DNA from: Microcoleus sp. bin38.metabat.b11b12b14.051
GTDB taxonomy: Bacteria; Cyanobacteriota; Cyanobacteriia; Cyanobacteriales; Microcoleaceae
Assembly (NCBI RefSeq): GCF_013299165.1
Contig: NZ_JAAFKD010000003.1
Location: 61,381-125,380 of the forward strand
DNA: 64,000 nucleotides
Direction of reading: 5' to 3'
Part shown: positions 39,569 through 49,825 of the stretch, one piece after another
Layout: every line of letters begins with the position of its first letter
Numbering within the stretch: position 1 is the stretch's first letter
Program-made: the position numbers and the translations under genes
Notes under the pieces: generated by a model
The model's input: only the letters and a program-made list of their open reading frames with translations
Told to the model about the DNA's origin: nothing
Databases searched by the model: none

Positions 39569-40477
39569 ATGCAAAAATATACAAATTGCCCAGTTTGCAA
39601 CTCCAACAAAATCAGCTTCCGGTACACAGCAGGAACAGCACGCCAACCGAAACAACCTCCTAAATGGTCAACTTACGGATGCGAAGATTGTGGCTTAGTA
39701 TTCGTAAATCCGCGCCCGACATGGGATGAACTCGGCGATTATTACCCTGAAGGCTGGCAGTGCTACAACACTCACTCGCCAGACGAAGAAAACGAAATAA
39801 AACAAGCCAAAGAACTTAATGAATACCGACACATTCCTATCCCTGTAGGCAAGCGGCTGTTAGACGTGGGATGCGGCGGAGGTTCCATTATGCAAGTCTT
39901 CAAAAAACTCGGAGTTGAGGTAGCAGGAGTTGAACCAAGCAGCTCAGCCGCAGCCGCAGGCCGCGAAGCCGGTGTCGATATTTTTACGGGCACTGTAGAA
40001 GAATACATTGCAGCAAAAGGTACTGGCGAAAAGTTTGACGTTATCCTCTGCTCCCACGTTTTGGGCTCGACCCCTTTCCCAGTAGAAACACTCGACTGCA
40101 TGAGGCAATTGCTGGCTCCTAACGGTTACATTTGGGTGGCTGTACCTAATGCTGACTCCCCCTACGCGCGGAAACTGGGCTGGCGCTGGCACAGCACCGA
40201 TTATCCTTACAATTTGATCGGTTATACCCCAAAAACCTTGGGTTTAGCGGGCGAAAAGGCAGGTTTAGCAATTCAGCGCAATTACACCTACTCTTTGCCG
40301 GATGCCCTTCGTTACTCTATGTGTTTGTGGCAGCGGTATAAATGGTTTGTACCGCATAAAGCCAGTCGCTTGTTCCTTTCAGACGATCGTGTTGAGCAGT
40401 GGGCGAAGGAATTGGACTCTCGCGACGAAGGGGAAGCAATCTTAATGGAGTTCTGTCACGCTCCAACCCAGGTTTAA
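39569..40477 (+). CDS. class I SAM-dependent methyltransferase (copy 1)
   Basis: A 302-residue methyltransferase with an N-terminal zinc-ribbon (CPVC near residue 8 and CEDC near 36) and a Methyltransf_23-type core: SAM motif I LLDVGCGGGS (about 95-104), acidic end of beta-2 in 'GVEVAGVEPSSSAAAAGREA', and motif III-like 'DVILCSHVLGSTPFPVETLD'. Such zinc-ribbon methyltransferases often act on sugars or secondary metabolites; the acceptor is unknown. A close paralogue lies 1 kb downstream on the same strand, so this is a local duplication. The start ATG follows no strong ribosome site. Confidence 0.88.
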   Translation: MQKYTNCPVCNSNKISFRYTAGTARQPKQPPKWSTYGCEDCGLVFVNPRPTWDELGDYYPEGWQCYNTHSPDEENEIKQAKELNEYRHIPIPVGKRLLDVGCGGGSIMQVFKKLGVEVAGVEPSSSAAAAGREAGVDIFTGTVEEYIAAKGTGEKFDVILCSHVLGSTPFPVETLDCMRQLLAPNGYIWVAVPNADSPYARKLGWRWHSTDYPYNLIGYTPKTLGLAGEKAGLAIQRNYTYSLPDALRYSMCLWQRYKWFVPHKASRLFLSDDRVEQWAKELDSRDEGEAILMEFCHAPTQV

Positions 40478-40595
40478 TCCGTCGTTTTGAGCAAAAATAT
40501 GAGATTTGAGATTTGTGATTGACTGCACGTTGGTCATTCCAAATCTCAAATTTTTTTTGAGTTGTTTGAGAGCGCTGAATATGAAGTCTGGTCAA

Positions 40596-40720
40596 TCATA
40601 TAGCAGTTGACAGTTGACAGAAGAGCCCCGAGCGGAGTCGAGGGGTTGACAGTTGACAGCTTGCGCTGAGCGACTTGCCCGCCCGCGAAGTCGAGCGAAG
40701 TCGAAGAGTTGCTTCGTCAA
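40596..40720. repeat. TTGACAG heptamers with GTCGAGCGAAGTCGA segment
   Basis: Runs of TTGACAG interrupted by GAGCGGAGTCGAGGGG and GCCCGCGAAGTCGAGCGAAG. This repeats in inverse orientation the block at 29156-29352. The rest of 40478-41481 has no gene I can support; 41285-41408 carries the next repeat. Confidence 0.85.
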
Positions 40721-41284
40721 GGAAATCAAACCGTTTCTGCTACAGGCTCTAGGCTCTATTCATGAGGTTATTTATGTCCTCACCGCTGTGGCGATTGCTA
40801 TACCATGATAAATTTTAGCTTAAATAATGGCAATGACTGACTGGATAATGGTTGTGAGCTGGCCTCTAGTTGCATCGTTTGCCCGCGGTAAGCTGTTCTA
40901 CATTTAAATTGCGTGTCAAAAATCAATAAAACAATGAGTGGGACGATGCTCGGAGCAACGTCCCGAATTTCCAATTTAAATGCCTAACAGCTTATCACGT
41001 AATAGCCTCGATCGCGCTCTTTGAGGTACAAGTTGAGATTTCAGACGGAGGGCTGCGCGATCGCTCCCACACTGCGGCTCGAAGAATCGAACTCTCGAAC
41101 AATTAAATAATGGAAGAATTGGGAGATTTAGGGATTCTTAATTAATTGTCAATATCTCATATTGATGAGGAAGCCTATAATTTTGATGCTGTTTGTAGTG
41201 ACGATTTAAGTTTTATTTTTTCCCCTAGCGAGGTCAACAATTTAATGCTCAGCCATTCATCACTCACAAAATAAAAATTCAAAA

Positions 41285-41408
41285 ATTCCGGTTTTCTTTG
41301 ATTAGACTGTGTAATGGTTGTAAAGAGGCAAGCTTTGACCGAAAACCCGGTTTTTTAGCAGATATCTGGCTCCTTTTGGCGCGATTTTCGGAAAAAACCG
41401 GGTTTTTG
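41285..41408. repeat. AAAACCGGGTTTTT-family repeats
   Basis: Fragments TTCCGGTTTTC, AAAACCCGGTTTTTTAGC and AAAAAACCGGGTTTTTGAGC face each other upstream of the second methyltransferase. Confidence 0.75.
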
Positions 41409-41481
41409 AGCCCAAGTCCTCCTTGTATGTGTCTGTCGGCCTATACTTCCCGAACTCGCCCATCAATCACAAAACCTTACC

Positions 41482-42390
41482 ATGCAACAACTCACAAATT
41501 GCCCTGTCTGCGATTCCCCAAAAATCAGCTTTCGCAACAAAGCGGGAGATTGCGAGCACCCTAAAGAACCGCTGCATTGGTCGCTCTTCGGCTGTGACGA
41601 TTGCAGTGTGGGATTTCTCAATCCCCAACCTACCTGGCAGGAATTGATTCCTTATTATCCCCCAGATTATCTGTGCTACAACACTCACGTTGACGATGAA
41701 GACGCAGTAGCTGAAGAAGCAAAACGACAGGGCGAACACCGACACATTCCTATCCCTGTTGGCAAGCGGTTGTTGGACGTAGGATGCGGCGGAGGTTCTT
41801 TTTTACAAGTCTTAAAAAAACTGGGAGTTGACGTTAAAGGGGTTGAGCCTGGGGAATCGGCAGCAGCAGCAGCCCGCGATGCCGGACTCGATGTTTTTAC
41901 AGGCACTTTGGAGGAGTATATTGCACAACACGGTACTGACGAAAAGTTTGATGTTATCACCTGTTCCCACGTTTTGATGGCAACACCAACGCCAGCACGA
42001 ACGCTTGACCGTATGAGGCAATTGTTGGCACCTAACGGTTATATTTGGGTTGCCGTACCGAATGCTGAATGCGAATCGGCGCGCGTCCTCGGCTGGCGGT
42101 GGCACAGCGCTTATTTCCCCCGCAATATCATACAGTTCACTCCGAAAACTTTGAGTAAAGCAGGAGAAGTTGCTGGTTTACAAATTCGGCGACAGTCCAC
42201 TTATTCTTTTCCGGCTGCGGTGGCTTATTCGCTTTGTTTGCGGTGGCGCAATCGCTGGTTTTTACCGCACAAAATTTCCAGCCGTTTCCTCTCGGATAAT
42301 TATGTCAAGCGTCTGGCCCAGGAATTAGACGCGCGCAACGAAGGCGAGGCAATTTTCATGGAATTCTGCCACCCTCAAAGCCTGGATTGA
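41482..42390 (+). CDS. class I SAM-dependent methyltransferase (copy 2)
   Basis: Paralogue of the gene at 39569 with the same 302-residue length and architecture: zinc-ribbon CPVCDSPK and CDDCSVG, motif I LLDVGCGGGSFLQVLKK, then 'VDVKGVEPGESAAAAARDAG', and 'DVITCSHVLMATPTPARTLD'. The long stretch 'HRHIPIPVGKRLLDVGCGGG' is identical in both, while the flanks differ at roughly one residue in three by eye. The two copies may methylate different acceptors. The ORF start ATG at 41482 is the only sensible one. Confidence 0.88.
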   Translation: MQQLTNCPVCDSPKISFRNKAGDCEHPKEPLHWSLFGCDDCSVGFLNPQPTWQELIPYYPPDYLCYNTHVDDEDAVAEEAKRQGEHRHIPIPVGKRLLDVGCGGGSFLQVLKKLGVDVKGVEPGESAAAAARDAGLDVFTGTLEEYIAQHGTDEKFDVITCSHVLMATPTPARTLDRMRQLLAPNGYIWVAVPNAECESARVLGWRWHSAYFPRNIIQFTPKTLSKAGEVAGLQIRRQSTYSFPAAVAYSLCLRWRNRWFLPHKISSRFLSDNYVKRLAQELDARNEGEAIFMEFCHPQSLD

Positions 42391-42820
42391 GGCATTTTGA
42401 CCAAAATTATTTGAGATGTGAAATTTGAGATACATTGCTGGTTAGCGGTTGGTCTCATTTTTTTTTTGCATTTGTTAAAACTTCAAAATAGGTGTTTGAA
42501 TGTTGAGCTGTCTTTGGGCTTTGCTATACTGGGAAAGATTGAACTCTAAACTCCGATCCAATCCAACTCAAACCTTCTGTTGTACCGCGATCAAAAAATC
42601 GTGCTAGACAATAATTGTTAGGTTTGTTTCCTCCACTGCTGGTGTCGGGTGCGCCGCCAAGAAATTTGCGATTAATGCGATAGATTAAAAATGGCTCCAC
42701 ACCCTACGAATACGACATTGCATACATTTGAAAAAATGGTATTAGGCTCAAACCTAAGCCTAGATAGGGTTGTGTGTGTGTAGCGCCATTGTTTCCAGCA
42801 GGGATGCGTGTACTGTTGGT

Positions 42821-44143
42821 ATGATGAATGACTGTTTCCGATTGCGATTTGGCTTACAACCAACAGCAGCATCCATAGTAAAAGCCAAAAAAACTGTGTC
42901 AAAACCCAAGCATATAGTTTTAACATCCCATCCCGGCAGATCTGGCACAAAACCTCTTCCCATTTACTGGGGAGAAATCGATCCCCTGAAACGAGGGCCT
43001 GTGATTGGCAGCCTCAGCAAATCCTCTCACCGGAATGCGATCGGCACTCATTCGGGTTCTTACTCTGTTTATCGAGCGCTAGCAGTGGCTTCTGGCGCGC
43101 TCCAAGCGGATCACCGCCCGGATTTTACTAACACGTCTCCGGCTGCACTCATCGGCCCGCATCCGAGTTGGGGCGATCGCAATTTGATTGTTTCTCTCGA
43201 TCCCTTTGGGGGTTTGGTTAGCGAAATTTATACTTCATTTTTTCAGCAGGGATACGATATTCGACCGACAATCGCTGTTACGAAAGCTCACATTAATATG
43301 CCGGAATTGCAAGAGGCAATTGCTAAGGGACGGGTGCAAATTGATGGCAAAATAGTCAAAGAAGGTGGCAATTTAGCAGTCACTAAAATTGCGATCGATC
43401 CGGTGTGGTATTTGCCGGGAATTGCTCGGCGGATCGGAGCCCAAGAAAGCGTTCTCCGCCGTGTATTGTTCGAGCAAACAGGCGGTATGTTCTCGGATTT
43501 AGTGACGAGGCCTGATTTGCACGTTTTCTTGCCGCCCATTGGCGGAACTACAGTTTATATTATTGGCGATGTTGCGAATATTTCTGACCCCCAGAAGCAG
43601 TTGGCGGTACGGGTACACGATGAATGCAACGGTTCTGATGTGTTTAGTTCGGATATTTGCACTTGCCGCCCTTATTTGGTACACGGGATTGAAATTTGCA
43701 TCCAAACTGCACAATCCGGCGGCTCTGGAGTAATTGTTTATTTCCGCAAGGAAGGCAGAGCTTTGGGGGAAGTGACGAAGTTTTTGGTGTACAATGCCAG
43801 AAAACGGCAGGAAGGTGGCGATCGCGCTGATGCCTATTTTACTCGCACTGAATGTGTTGCGGGAGTTCAAGATATGCGGTTTCAAGAATTAATGCCAGAC
43901 GTGCTGCACTGGTTGGGTATCTCTCGTATTGACAGTTTAGTTTCTATGAGCGATATGAAATACAATGCCATTATCAATTCTGGCATTCAGGTGGTCGATC
44001 GCATTCCGATTCCTGAAGATTGGATTCCCGCTGACGCACAAGTCGAAATCGTCGCCAAAAAAGCCGCTGGCTACTACACACCAGACCCTGTGCCAGATGC
44101 TACAATTCTTGCAGAAGCGATCGGACGCGATTTAGGAGACTGA
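42821..44143 (+). CDS. URC1-type GTP-cyclohydrolase-II-like protein
   Basis: Homologue of GTP cyclohydrolase II with the longer, URC1-like N-terminal region ('KHIVLTSHPGRSGTKPLPIY', 'RNAIGTHSGSYSVYRALAVA', 'GPHPSWGDRNLIVSLDPFGG'). The zinc triad is present as C269, C280 and C282 (DECNGSDVFSSDICTC), followed by 'IVYFRKEGRALGEVTKFLVY'. In yeast, URC1 works in uracil catabolism rather than riboflavin synthesis. I start at ATG 42821 (440 residues); a TTG at 42770 would add 17 unlike residues. It is followed after 83 bases by the cyclase and then the URC4 homologue, which supports the URC call over a riboflavin enzyme. Confidence 0.88.
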   Translation: MMNDCFRLRFGLQPTAASIVKAKKTVSKPKHIVLTSHPGRSGTKPLPIYWGEIDPLKRGPVIGSLSKSSHRNAIGTHSGSYSVYRALAVASGALQADHRPDFTNTSPAALIGPHPSWGDRNLIVSLDPFGGLVSEIYTSFFQQGYDIRPTIAVTKAHINMPELQEAIAKGRVQIDGKIVKEGGNLAVTKIAIDPVWYLPGIARRIGAQESVLRRVLFEQTGGMFSDLVTRPDLHVFLPPIGGTTVYIIGDVANISDPQKQLAVRVHDECNGSDVFSSDICTCRPYLVHGIEICIQTAQSGGSGVIVYFRKEGRALGEVTKFLVYNARKRQEGGDRADAYFTRTECVAGVQDMRFQELMPDVLHWLGISRIDSLVSMSDMKYNAIINSGIQVVDRIPIPEDWIPADAQVEIVAKKAAGYYTPDPVPDATILAEAIGRDLGD

Positions 44144-44148
44144 GATGC

Positions 44149-44182
44149 CAAGACGCGATCGCTCGCAAACGATCGCGTCTTG
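44149..44182. terminator. 13-bp hairpin between URC1-like and cyclase genes
   Basis: CAAGACGCGATCG and CGATCGCGTCTTG flank the loop CTCGCAAA just after the stop codon of the URC1-like gene. It is a perfect stem that includes HIP1 sequence. There is no T-run, so it could act as a partial terminator, an mRNA-stability element or simply an extragenic palindrome inside the operon. Confidence 0.5.
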
Positions 44183-44226
44183 CCAAAATAAAAATTATTG
44201 CTGGTTTTGATCAGTCAGGGTAGGTT

Positions 44227-45309
44227 ATGGCTAATTTGCGTTCTACTGTGATCGTAAAAACAGATATTTGCGGGTATACCGCCAGAGTTAAAAAGTTATC
44301 TCAGTCGGACTTAAGTAGTTTGTTAAACGAACATAAAAATTTTATTTCAAATATTAGCACCCGAAATGAAGGTAGCCTGATCAAAGGCGAAGGTGATTCG
44401 TTTTGGCTGATTTTTCCCAGCGTCACAGCAGCGGCGGTGGCTGCCTTAGAAATGCAGCAAGAATTGCGATCGCAACAATCTAGTAAATCCAACGACGAAC
44501 GATTGGCTATTCGCGTGTCGATTACCTTAGGAGATGTCTTGCATCAAGATAAAGATATCTTTGGCGATACGGTGAATTTAACAGCGCGGATTGAATCAGT
44601 AACTCCACCGGATGAAATATATTTGTCCCAAGCCGCATGGCTGGCGCTAAACAAAGCAGAAGTGCAAACATCTTTTGTCAATGAGTTTTCTCTGAAAGGG
44701 ATGAGCGAGCCTGAAAAAGTATACAAAGTTGACCAAAGTTACAAAACCAGAATCGTAGAAAATCAAGCAATAATTAAAGCTGACTTGAGAGGTTTTATTG
44801 CCTATCAAGAATCTAATTCTATCAAAGATGTTGAATATTTGCTCACGAATTTCGATACTTTTGAAAAAACAATTTGTGAAGAATACGGCGGCACAATTCG
44901 GAGTATTGTTGGCGATTCGCATTTGTTGACTTTCCCGGAAGCTCACTCAGCTTTAGCTGCAATGGAAAGTTTGTGCGAAAATTGGAAACTTTTTATTCAC
45001 GGCAATCAAATACCTTGCGGCTTGTCTGTGGGAGTTGCTAAAGGAAATTTGTATATATTTCGCTCTTGTACTTACGGCAAAGATATTAACATCGCTGACA
45101 GGCTGGAAGATTTAAGCAAAATCGTATCTCCGGGTAGTGAAAAAAATTCTGTGATTGTTTCCGATCAAATAAAACGCGAAGTCAGCGGATCGAAGTGGGA
45201 ATACAAACTGATCAAAATCGATAGAAATGTGATTTTAGATAATCTTTTAGATTACAGTCAGTTTGACTTCTTTAAGGAAAATGATGTTTATCGGTGTTTG
45301 GTCGTATGA
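44227..45309 (+). CDS. tandem class III nucleotide-cyclase protein
   Basis: 360 residues made of two class III cyclase (CHD) domains and no sensor or membrane part. Domain 1 (about 5-170) has both metal-binding aspartates (D13 and D57), the adenine-type K53 and D110, and the transition-state pair N117/R121, so it looks like a complete adenylate-cyclase half. Domain 2 (about 180-355) keeps D186 and D230 with the same 44-residue spacing and N288/R292, but has Ser and Cys at the base-recognition positions (about 226 and 281). The two may pair within one chain. The stop codon overlaps the ATG of the URC4 homologue (ATGA), so translation is coupled. The product (probably cAMP) and its target are unknown. 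Confidence 0.88.
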   Translation: MANLRSTVIVKTDICGYTARVKKLSQSDLSSLLNEHKNFISNISTRNEGSLIKGEGDSFWLIFPSVTAAAVAALEMQQELRSQQSSKSNDERLAIRVSITLGDVLHQDKDIFGDTVNLTARIESVTPPDEIYLSQAAWLALNKAEVQTSFVNEFSLKGMSEPEKVYKVDQSYKTRIVENQAIIKADLRGFIAYQESNSIKDVEYLLTNFDTFEKTICEEYGGTIRSIVGDSHLLTFPEAHSALAAMESLCENWKLFIHGNQIPCGLSVGVAKGNLYIFRSCTYGKDINIADRLEDLSKIVSPGSEKNSVIVSDQIKREVSGSKWEYKLIKIDRNVILDNLLDYSQFDFFKENDVYRCLVV

Positions 45310-46553
45310 AGTTGAATAAAGTTGAACTTGAGACTGTAGAATATCTGAGAACGCCGGCTGCGATTCGCCAAAAGTGCGATCGGCTTTTTAATTTAGCCTC
45401 CGAAAATAAACTCCGCTACTTCCGCATCGATTTATCCCAACTCGACACAGCAGCAAACTACGTAATCGACACCACGCGCCAACAGTATCCCGACTTTCAG
45501 ATTCCCTTCCACAGTCGCTGGCGACATTTTGAAGCAGGCAACCAACCGCGTCTCGCCGAATTGGATGCAGCTTTAGCAGAATTTTTGCCGATCGAACAAG
45601 CTAAGATCAAATTTGATTTAGCAATTGTCAGCGTTTTACTCGATGCAGGCGCTGGTGCCCAGTGGCAGTATTGCGAGGCAGAAACTGCACAGGTTTACCG
45701 CCGTTCAGAAGGATTAGCTGTATCCACTTTTCGGATGTTTTGTCAAGGTATTTTTTCCAGCAATCCCGATTTTCCTTTGCAAGCTGATGCGCGGGGACTT
45801 GCTCAATTAAAACTAGAAACCTTAGCTGCTGGATTTCAGGTAAGTCGAGACAATCCGCTAGTTGGTTTAACAGGCAGATTAGAATTGTTGCAGCGTTTGG
45901 GAAATGCGATTTGCCAGGATCGGTTATTATTTGGCAGCGAAAACCCGCGTCCCGGGAATTTGGCAAAATATTTGCTCGACAGTCGGGTTTCGGGAGTCAA
46001 AACTGTGGGTTGTGCTGAAGTGTTGAGCGCTGTTTTGACTGGTTTTGGGGAAATTTGGCCGGGAAGATATGCGATTGCTGGTGTGAATTTAGGCGATGTT
46101 TGGCGGCATCCGGCGTTACAAGGAGAAAATTTGGGGGATGAATTTGTGCCTTTTCACAAACTCTCGCAGTGGTTGACTTATTCGCTGTTGGAACCTCTGC
46201 AAGAGCTTGGTTTGGAAGTCGCCGGATTGGATGAGTTGACGGGATTGCCGGAGTACCGTAACGGTGGTTTGTGTTTGGATATCGGGCTGCTGCTGCCAAA
46301 AGATGCGGCTGTTTTTACAGAGAGTTATTTGCCTGGTTCTGAGGTGATAGTTGAATGGCGATCGCTCACTGTGATTATTTTAGATCGAATTGCTGCTGCT
46401 ATGCGAGAAAAGCTGCATTTGAGTCCGAGAGAATTGCCGCTGGTGAAGATTTTGCAAGGGGGAACTTGGGCGGCGGGGCGGAAAATTGCCGGGGAGTTAA
46501 GGGCTGGGGGGGTGCCGCCGATTCAGATTGAAAGTGATGGGACTGTGTTTTAA
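45306..46553 (+). CDS. URC4/DUF1688 family protein
   Basis: Homologue of URC4 (urg3), a protein required for uracil degradation in the yeast URC pathway and of unknown exact reaction. Conserved parts include 'ELETVEYLRTPAAIRQKCDR' at the N-terminus, 'RWRHFEAGNQPRLAELDAAL', 'FDLAIVSVLLDAGAGAQWQY', 'PLVGLTGRLELLQRLGNAI' and the C-terminal 'PPIQIESDGTVF'. 415 residues from the ATG at 45306, which overlaps the cyclase stop by ATGA; the open frame extends to 45294. The third gene of the URC1-cyclase-URC4 unit; the repeat array directly after it probably ends the operon. Confidence 0.9.
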   Translation: MKLNKVELETVEYLRTPAAIRQKCDRLFNLASENKLRYFRIDLSQLDTAANYVIDTTRQQYPDFQIPFHSRWRHFEAGNQPRLAELDAALAEFLPIEQAKIKFDLAIVSVLLDAGAGAQWQYCEAETAQVYRRSEGLAVSTFRMFCQGIFSSNPDFPLQADARGLAQLKLETLAAGFQVSRDNPLVGLTGRLELLQRLGNAICQDRLLFGSENPRPGNLAKYLLDSRVSGVKTVGCAEVLSAVLTGFGEIWPGRYAIAGVNLGDVWRHPALQGENLGDEFVPFHKLSQWLTYSLLEPLQELGLEVAGLDELTGLPEYRNGGLCLDIGLLLPKDAAVFTESYLPGSEVIVEWRSLTVIILDRIAAAMREKLHLSPRELPLVKILQGGTWAAGRKIAGELRAGGVPPIQIESDGTVF

Positions 46554-46577
46554 AATTCAGGAATCATGCAGAAAAAA

Positions 46578-47220
46578 CAAGGTTTGTAGTAAGGACTTTA
46601 GTCCTCTAATTTTGAGCCGGACTAAAGTCAGAAAAAACAAGGTTTGTAGTAAGGACTTTAGTCCTCTAACAGAAAAAACAAGGTTTGTAGTAAGGACTTT
46701 AGTTCTCTAATTTTGAGCCGAACTAAAGTCAGAAAAAACAAGGTTTGTAGTAAGGACTTTAGTCCTCTAATTTTGAGCCGGACTAAAATTAGAAAAAATA
46801 AGGTTTGTAGTAAGGACTTTAGTCCTCTAATTTTGAGCCGGACTAAAATTAGAAAAAATAAGGTTTGTAGTAAGGACTTTAGTCCTCTAATTTTGAGCCG
46901 GACTAAAATTAGAAAAAATAAGGTTTGTAGTAAGGACTTTAGTCCTCTAATTTTGAGCCGGACTAAAATTAGAAAAAATAAGGTTTGTAGTAAGGACTTT
47001 AGTCCTCTAATTTTGAGCCGGACTAAAATTAGAAAAAATAAGGTTTGTAGTAAGGACTTTAGTCCTCTAACTTTGATGCGGACTAAAGTCTTCACTACAA
47101 ACCTTTATATCATTTTTTGACCAGTTAAAAATTCACGAATAAGCTAGAAGAAAGCAGGTTTGTAGTAAGGACTTTAGTCCTCGGATTTGGATGCGGACTA
47201 AAGTCCTCACTACGAACCTT
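46578..47220. repeat. 60-bp tandem array, nine copies, GGACTTTAGTCC family
   Basis: Copies of AGGTTTGTAGTAAGGACT with TTAGTCCTCTAATTTTGAGC follow each other at 46580, 46640, 46681, 46741, 46801, 46861, 46921, 46981 and 47041; from 46741 on the period is exactly 60 and five copies are identical. A separate palindromic copy occupies 47153-47219. Because 60 is a multiple of three, both strands are open here and look like 20-residue repeat proteins, but no start, ribosome site or protein-like composition supports that. Confidence 0.95.
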
Positions 47221-47256
47221 GTTATCGTTTTTTAACGGGTTTTGCTCGGTCTTTGG

Positions 47257-47832
47257 TTAGCGGCAAGTGCGGTATTTGACGTGATAAACTAAACCGCGAT
47301 GGGCTAAATCGAAGGAGTCAACGGTTGCTGTTCCTGCGCCCTTGGCTGTCATCGAGGCATTCACTCGCATATTTACACTGTCGCCGCAGCGAGACCAAAC
47401 ATCAGCTACAGTTGCTAAGCTATCTCGAACGTTGTAGTTGGTTTCTCCGCTGAAAGTCCGAGAAAAAACTGGGCCCCGGTTGCCTGCAAAAAAGTATTCT
47501 GCTCGCAGGTTTCCTGTCGTTCTAGGAGCAACGTAGCCGCGGTAATCGGCATCGTATATCGAAATTTGGAAGCCTTGGGGTACTTTGATTGGAATGCTCA
47601 GATTGCAGCTTTTCCGGGTTTCTGTTGAGACGTTTCCTTGGGCGGCAAATTTATCAAATAAAATGCTGAGTTCTTGACCGTCTGGGCTGACTGTGACGCT
47701 GGCGGAGCGATCGGGGCAACCGCTACCTCCGTAGCTTGCACCTAATATTTGAACTGATGGAGTAGCGGCTAGGGCGGGGCTGACGGCAGCAGTTGTTAAT
47801 ACTGTGGCTAGCAAGAGTTTTACAAACTTCAT
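47257..47832 (-). CDS. DUF4360 secreted protein
   Basis: A 191-residue exported protein of the DUF4360 family. Signal peptide at 1-22 (MKFVKLLLATVLTTAAVSPALA), then a beta-rich mature part with cysteines in GGSGCPDRS, RKSCNLSIP, SRCGDS and at the C-terminus RTCR, likely forming two disulphides. Function is unknown; relatives are secreted proteins of fungi and bacteria. A ribosome site (GGAGAAAATCC) precedes the ATG. It is encoded against the URC-type operon and separates it from upp. The 500-base gap upstream (47833-48350) has no gene I can support. Confidence 0.85.
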   Translation of the reverse strand: MKFVKLLLATVLTTAAVSPALAATPSVQILGASYGGSGCPDRSASVTVSPDGQELSILFDKFAAQGNVSTETRKSCNLSIPIKVPQGFQISIYDADYRGYVAPRTTGNLRAEYFFAGNRGPVFSRTFSGETNYNVRDSLATVADVWSRCGDSVNMRVNASMTAKGAGTATVDSFDLAHRGLVYHVKYRTCR

Positions 47833-48350
47833 GGATTTTCTCCTTAATGTTTTTTTGTTAGGACAAACCTGAATAATTCAAGGAAGATTGAGGCTGTGCT
47901 CTTCCATTTAGGAGGTGCCAAGCCTTTACTGAAAAGGCCGTCACAGTCAGACTGGGAGCTAGATACCTGTATTTTGCTCCGGGCTTCTTCGAGTAGCATT
48001 CGTTGATGGACTAATGTCTGTTTTGTCCTTGTACTTTCTAAGATTCATGCCCTTTAAAGAGTCTTCCGGATGATTCGATGCCAAAATATCTATATTTTTA
48101 ACTGGGTTTTTGGGGAACAAATATCTAGTTTTTGTGTCTGCCCTAGACTGTGAATATTTGTTGAGCTGTGTATTATATTCTTCGGTTATTGCTTGATAAA
48201 ATCTGTTCGATTTCTGGAACGCTAGCTACTGGAGTTGTAGGAAAAGGCTCGGTATGGCAGCCGGGAACGATGAAAAAAAGACGCTCTCTCTATTTTCTGT
48301 CAAATTCAACAACGCAGAATTATAATTAAGAAAATTACTTGCAAAAAAAA

Positions 48351-48986
48351 ATGACGGCTGAAGTTACTGTCATCGACCATCCTTTGATACAGCATAAGTT
48401 AACTCTCATGCGGCAAACTCAAACGAGTACGGCGAAGTTCCGGCAGTTGCTTAAAGAAATTGGGATGCTGCTAGCCTATGAGGTGACGCGAGATTTGCCG
48501 CTGAAGTACGAATTAATAGAAACGCCGATCGCCCAAATGAATGCACCGATGCTGGCTGCGTCTAAAAAAATGGTCGTAGTTTCGATTATGCGCGCCGGTC
48601 AGGGACTTTTAGATGCTATTTTAGAACTGATTCCGTCGGCGAGGGTGGGACATATTGGTTTGTACCGCGATCCGACTACTCACATGGCGATCGAATATTA
48701 TTTCAAGGTTCCGCTGGATATCGAACAGCGAGATGTTTTAATTGTCGATCCGATGCTGGCGACTGGTAATTCGGCTGTGGCGGCAGTCGATCGGCTTAAA
48801 GAACTTCATCCCCAGTCTATTAAGTTTTTGTGCTTGCTGGCGGCGCCGGAGGGAATTGAGTATTTTCACCAGCAGCACCCTGACGTGCAGATTTACACGG
48901 CGGCGGTGGACGAATGTTTGGACGAGCGCGGTTATATTGTACCGGGACTGGGCGATGCGGGCGATCGGCTTTACGGCACTCTTTGA
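48351..48986 (+). CDS. upp: uracil phosphoribosyltransferase
   Basis: Upp converts uracil and PRPP to UMP and pyrophosphate. The PRPP loop '[20 protein letters not shown]' (about 125-145) and C-terminal uracil-binding '[20 protein letters not shown]' (about 180-200) are intact. 211 residues from the ATG at 48351; an upstream in-frame TTG at 48339 is less likely. In the yeast URC pathway UPRT (URC6) is the entry step, so this gene may serve the URC1/URC4 unit 1.8 kb upstream as well as salvage. The two are separated by a repeat array and an opposite-strand gene, so they are not one operon. Confidence 0.95.
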   Translation: MTAEVTVIDHPLIQHKLTLMRQTQTSTAKFRQLLKEIGMLLAYEVTRDLPLKYELIETPIAQMNAPMLAASKKMVVVSIMRAGQGLLDAILELIPSARVGHIGLYRDPTTHMAIEYYFKVPLDIEQRDVLIVDPMLATGNSAVAAVDRLKELHPQSIKFLCLLAAPEGIEYFHQQHPDVQIYTAAVDECLDERGYIVPGLGDAGDRLYGTL

Positions 48987-49415
48987 CACTGGCGCAAATA
49001 CAGTAACTCTTACTTTGGGGCCGATATCTGGCGCATCAAATCATTGTTAAATATCACTGGCGAGCCAATCAATATTTTTGTTCTTCTGAGATTTTTATAT
49101 TTCCTAAAATGTTTTTTTCGGTATTCTCAAATACATTCATTTTAAAATTAATAGATTAGCATATGTCTTGCTTTGATAGTGTTTGACAGAACAATTTGTC
49201 ACAGTCAAACAGCACGAAAAAGCGGGCGGGAGCGACGATCGCAGGAATATTTCAACCTAAATTCGTAAATTGCATTGATCGAATGTATTTACTGCATATT
49301 TAGGTTAAATTGTATGTATTTAATGCTATTACTTCCTGCGATTAGTTCATAAAATAGATGTATGATGCTCACCGCTCGCGATCGACTAATAATTTTTTTG
49401 AACGAGGAAAAAATA

Positions 49416-49562
49416 ATGGAGACGGCAGTAAAGAAGGAATCCCCACAGCAGCCTGTGGATGAAGTGAAAGTTAACAGTATCAACAGTCTAGAGTTTGAAC
49501 TGTGGGCGAAAGCGGTGAAAAGGCAGATGATTGCAGCACTTTCTAAAAAAGGCGCGATGTAA
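49416..49562 (+). CDS. 48-residue protein, function unknown
   Basis: METAVKKESPQQPVDEVKVN followed by SINSLEFELWAKAVKRQMIA and ALSKKGAM. A clear ribosome site (GAGGAAA) lies six bases before the ATG at 49416, which I prefer to the upstream ATG at 49362. Charged N-half, amphipathic helix in the C-half. I do not recognise it, though a small conserved cyanobacterial protein is plausible. The gap before it (48987-49415) is AT-rich without other features. Confidence 0.65.
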   Translation: METAVKKESPQQPVDEVKVNSINSLEFELWAKAVKRQMIAALSKKGAM

Positions 49563-49705
49563 CATCTCACGTTTTTTTGTGTGCCAGTTTGTGGAAATAG
49601 AATTAAAAAGATTGTTGTCTGTATTGTTTGGCCAGATTGATAGGGGGGATTGGGAGCGAGGGCTTGCTCCGGCTTCCTTTTTCTGGTTTTAGAAGCACTG
49701 GTGAC

Positions 49706-49778
49706 AGGGAACCGGGTTTTTTTACGAAAATACTTCTGTTGCGATCGGCAGAAACGGTAAAAAAACCTGGTTTCTTGG
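49706..49778. repeat. AACCGGGTTTTTT-family inverted repeat
   Basis: GAACCGGGTTTTTTTAC and the facing AAAAAACCTGGTTTCTTGG enclose about 35 bases. The open frames on both strands across it are artefacts. Confidence 0.75.
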
Positions 49779-49825
49779 TATCTGGAGGGTGTCGGGGACT
49801 GCGGGCTGTGTGAATTGGTGCCAGA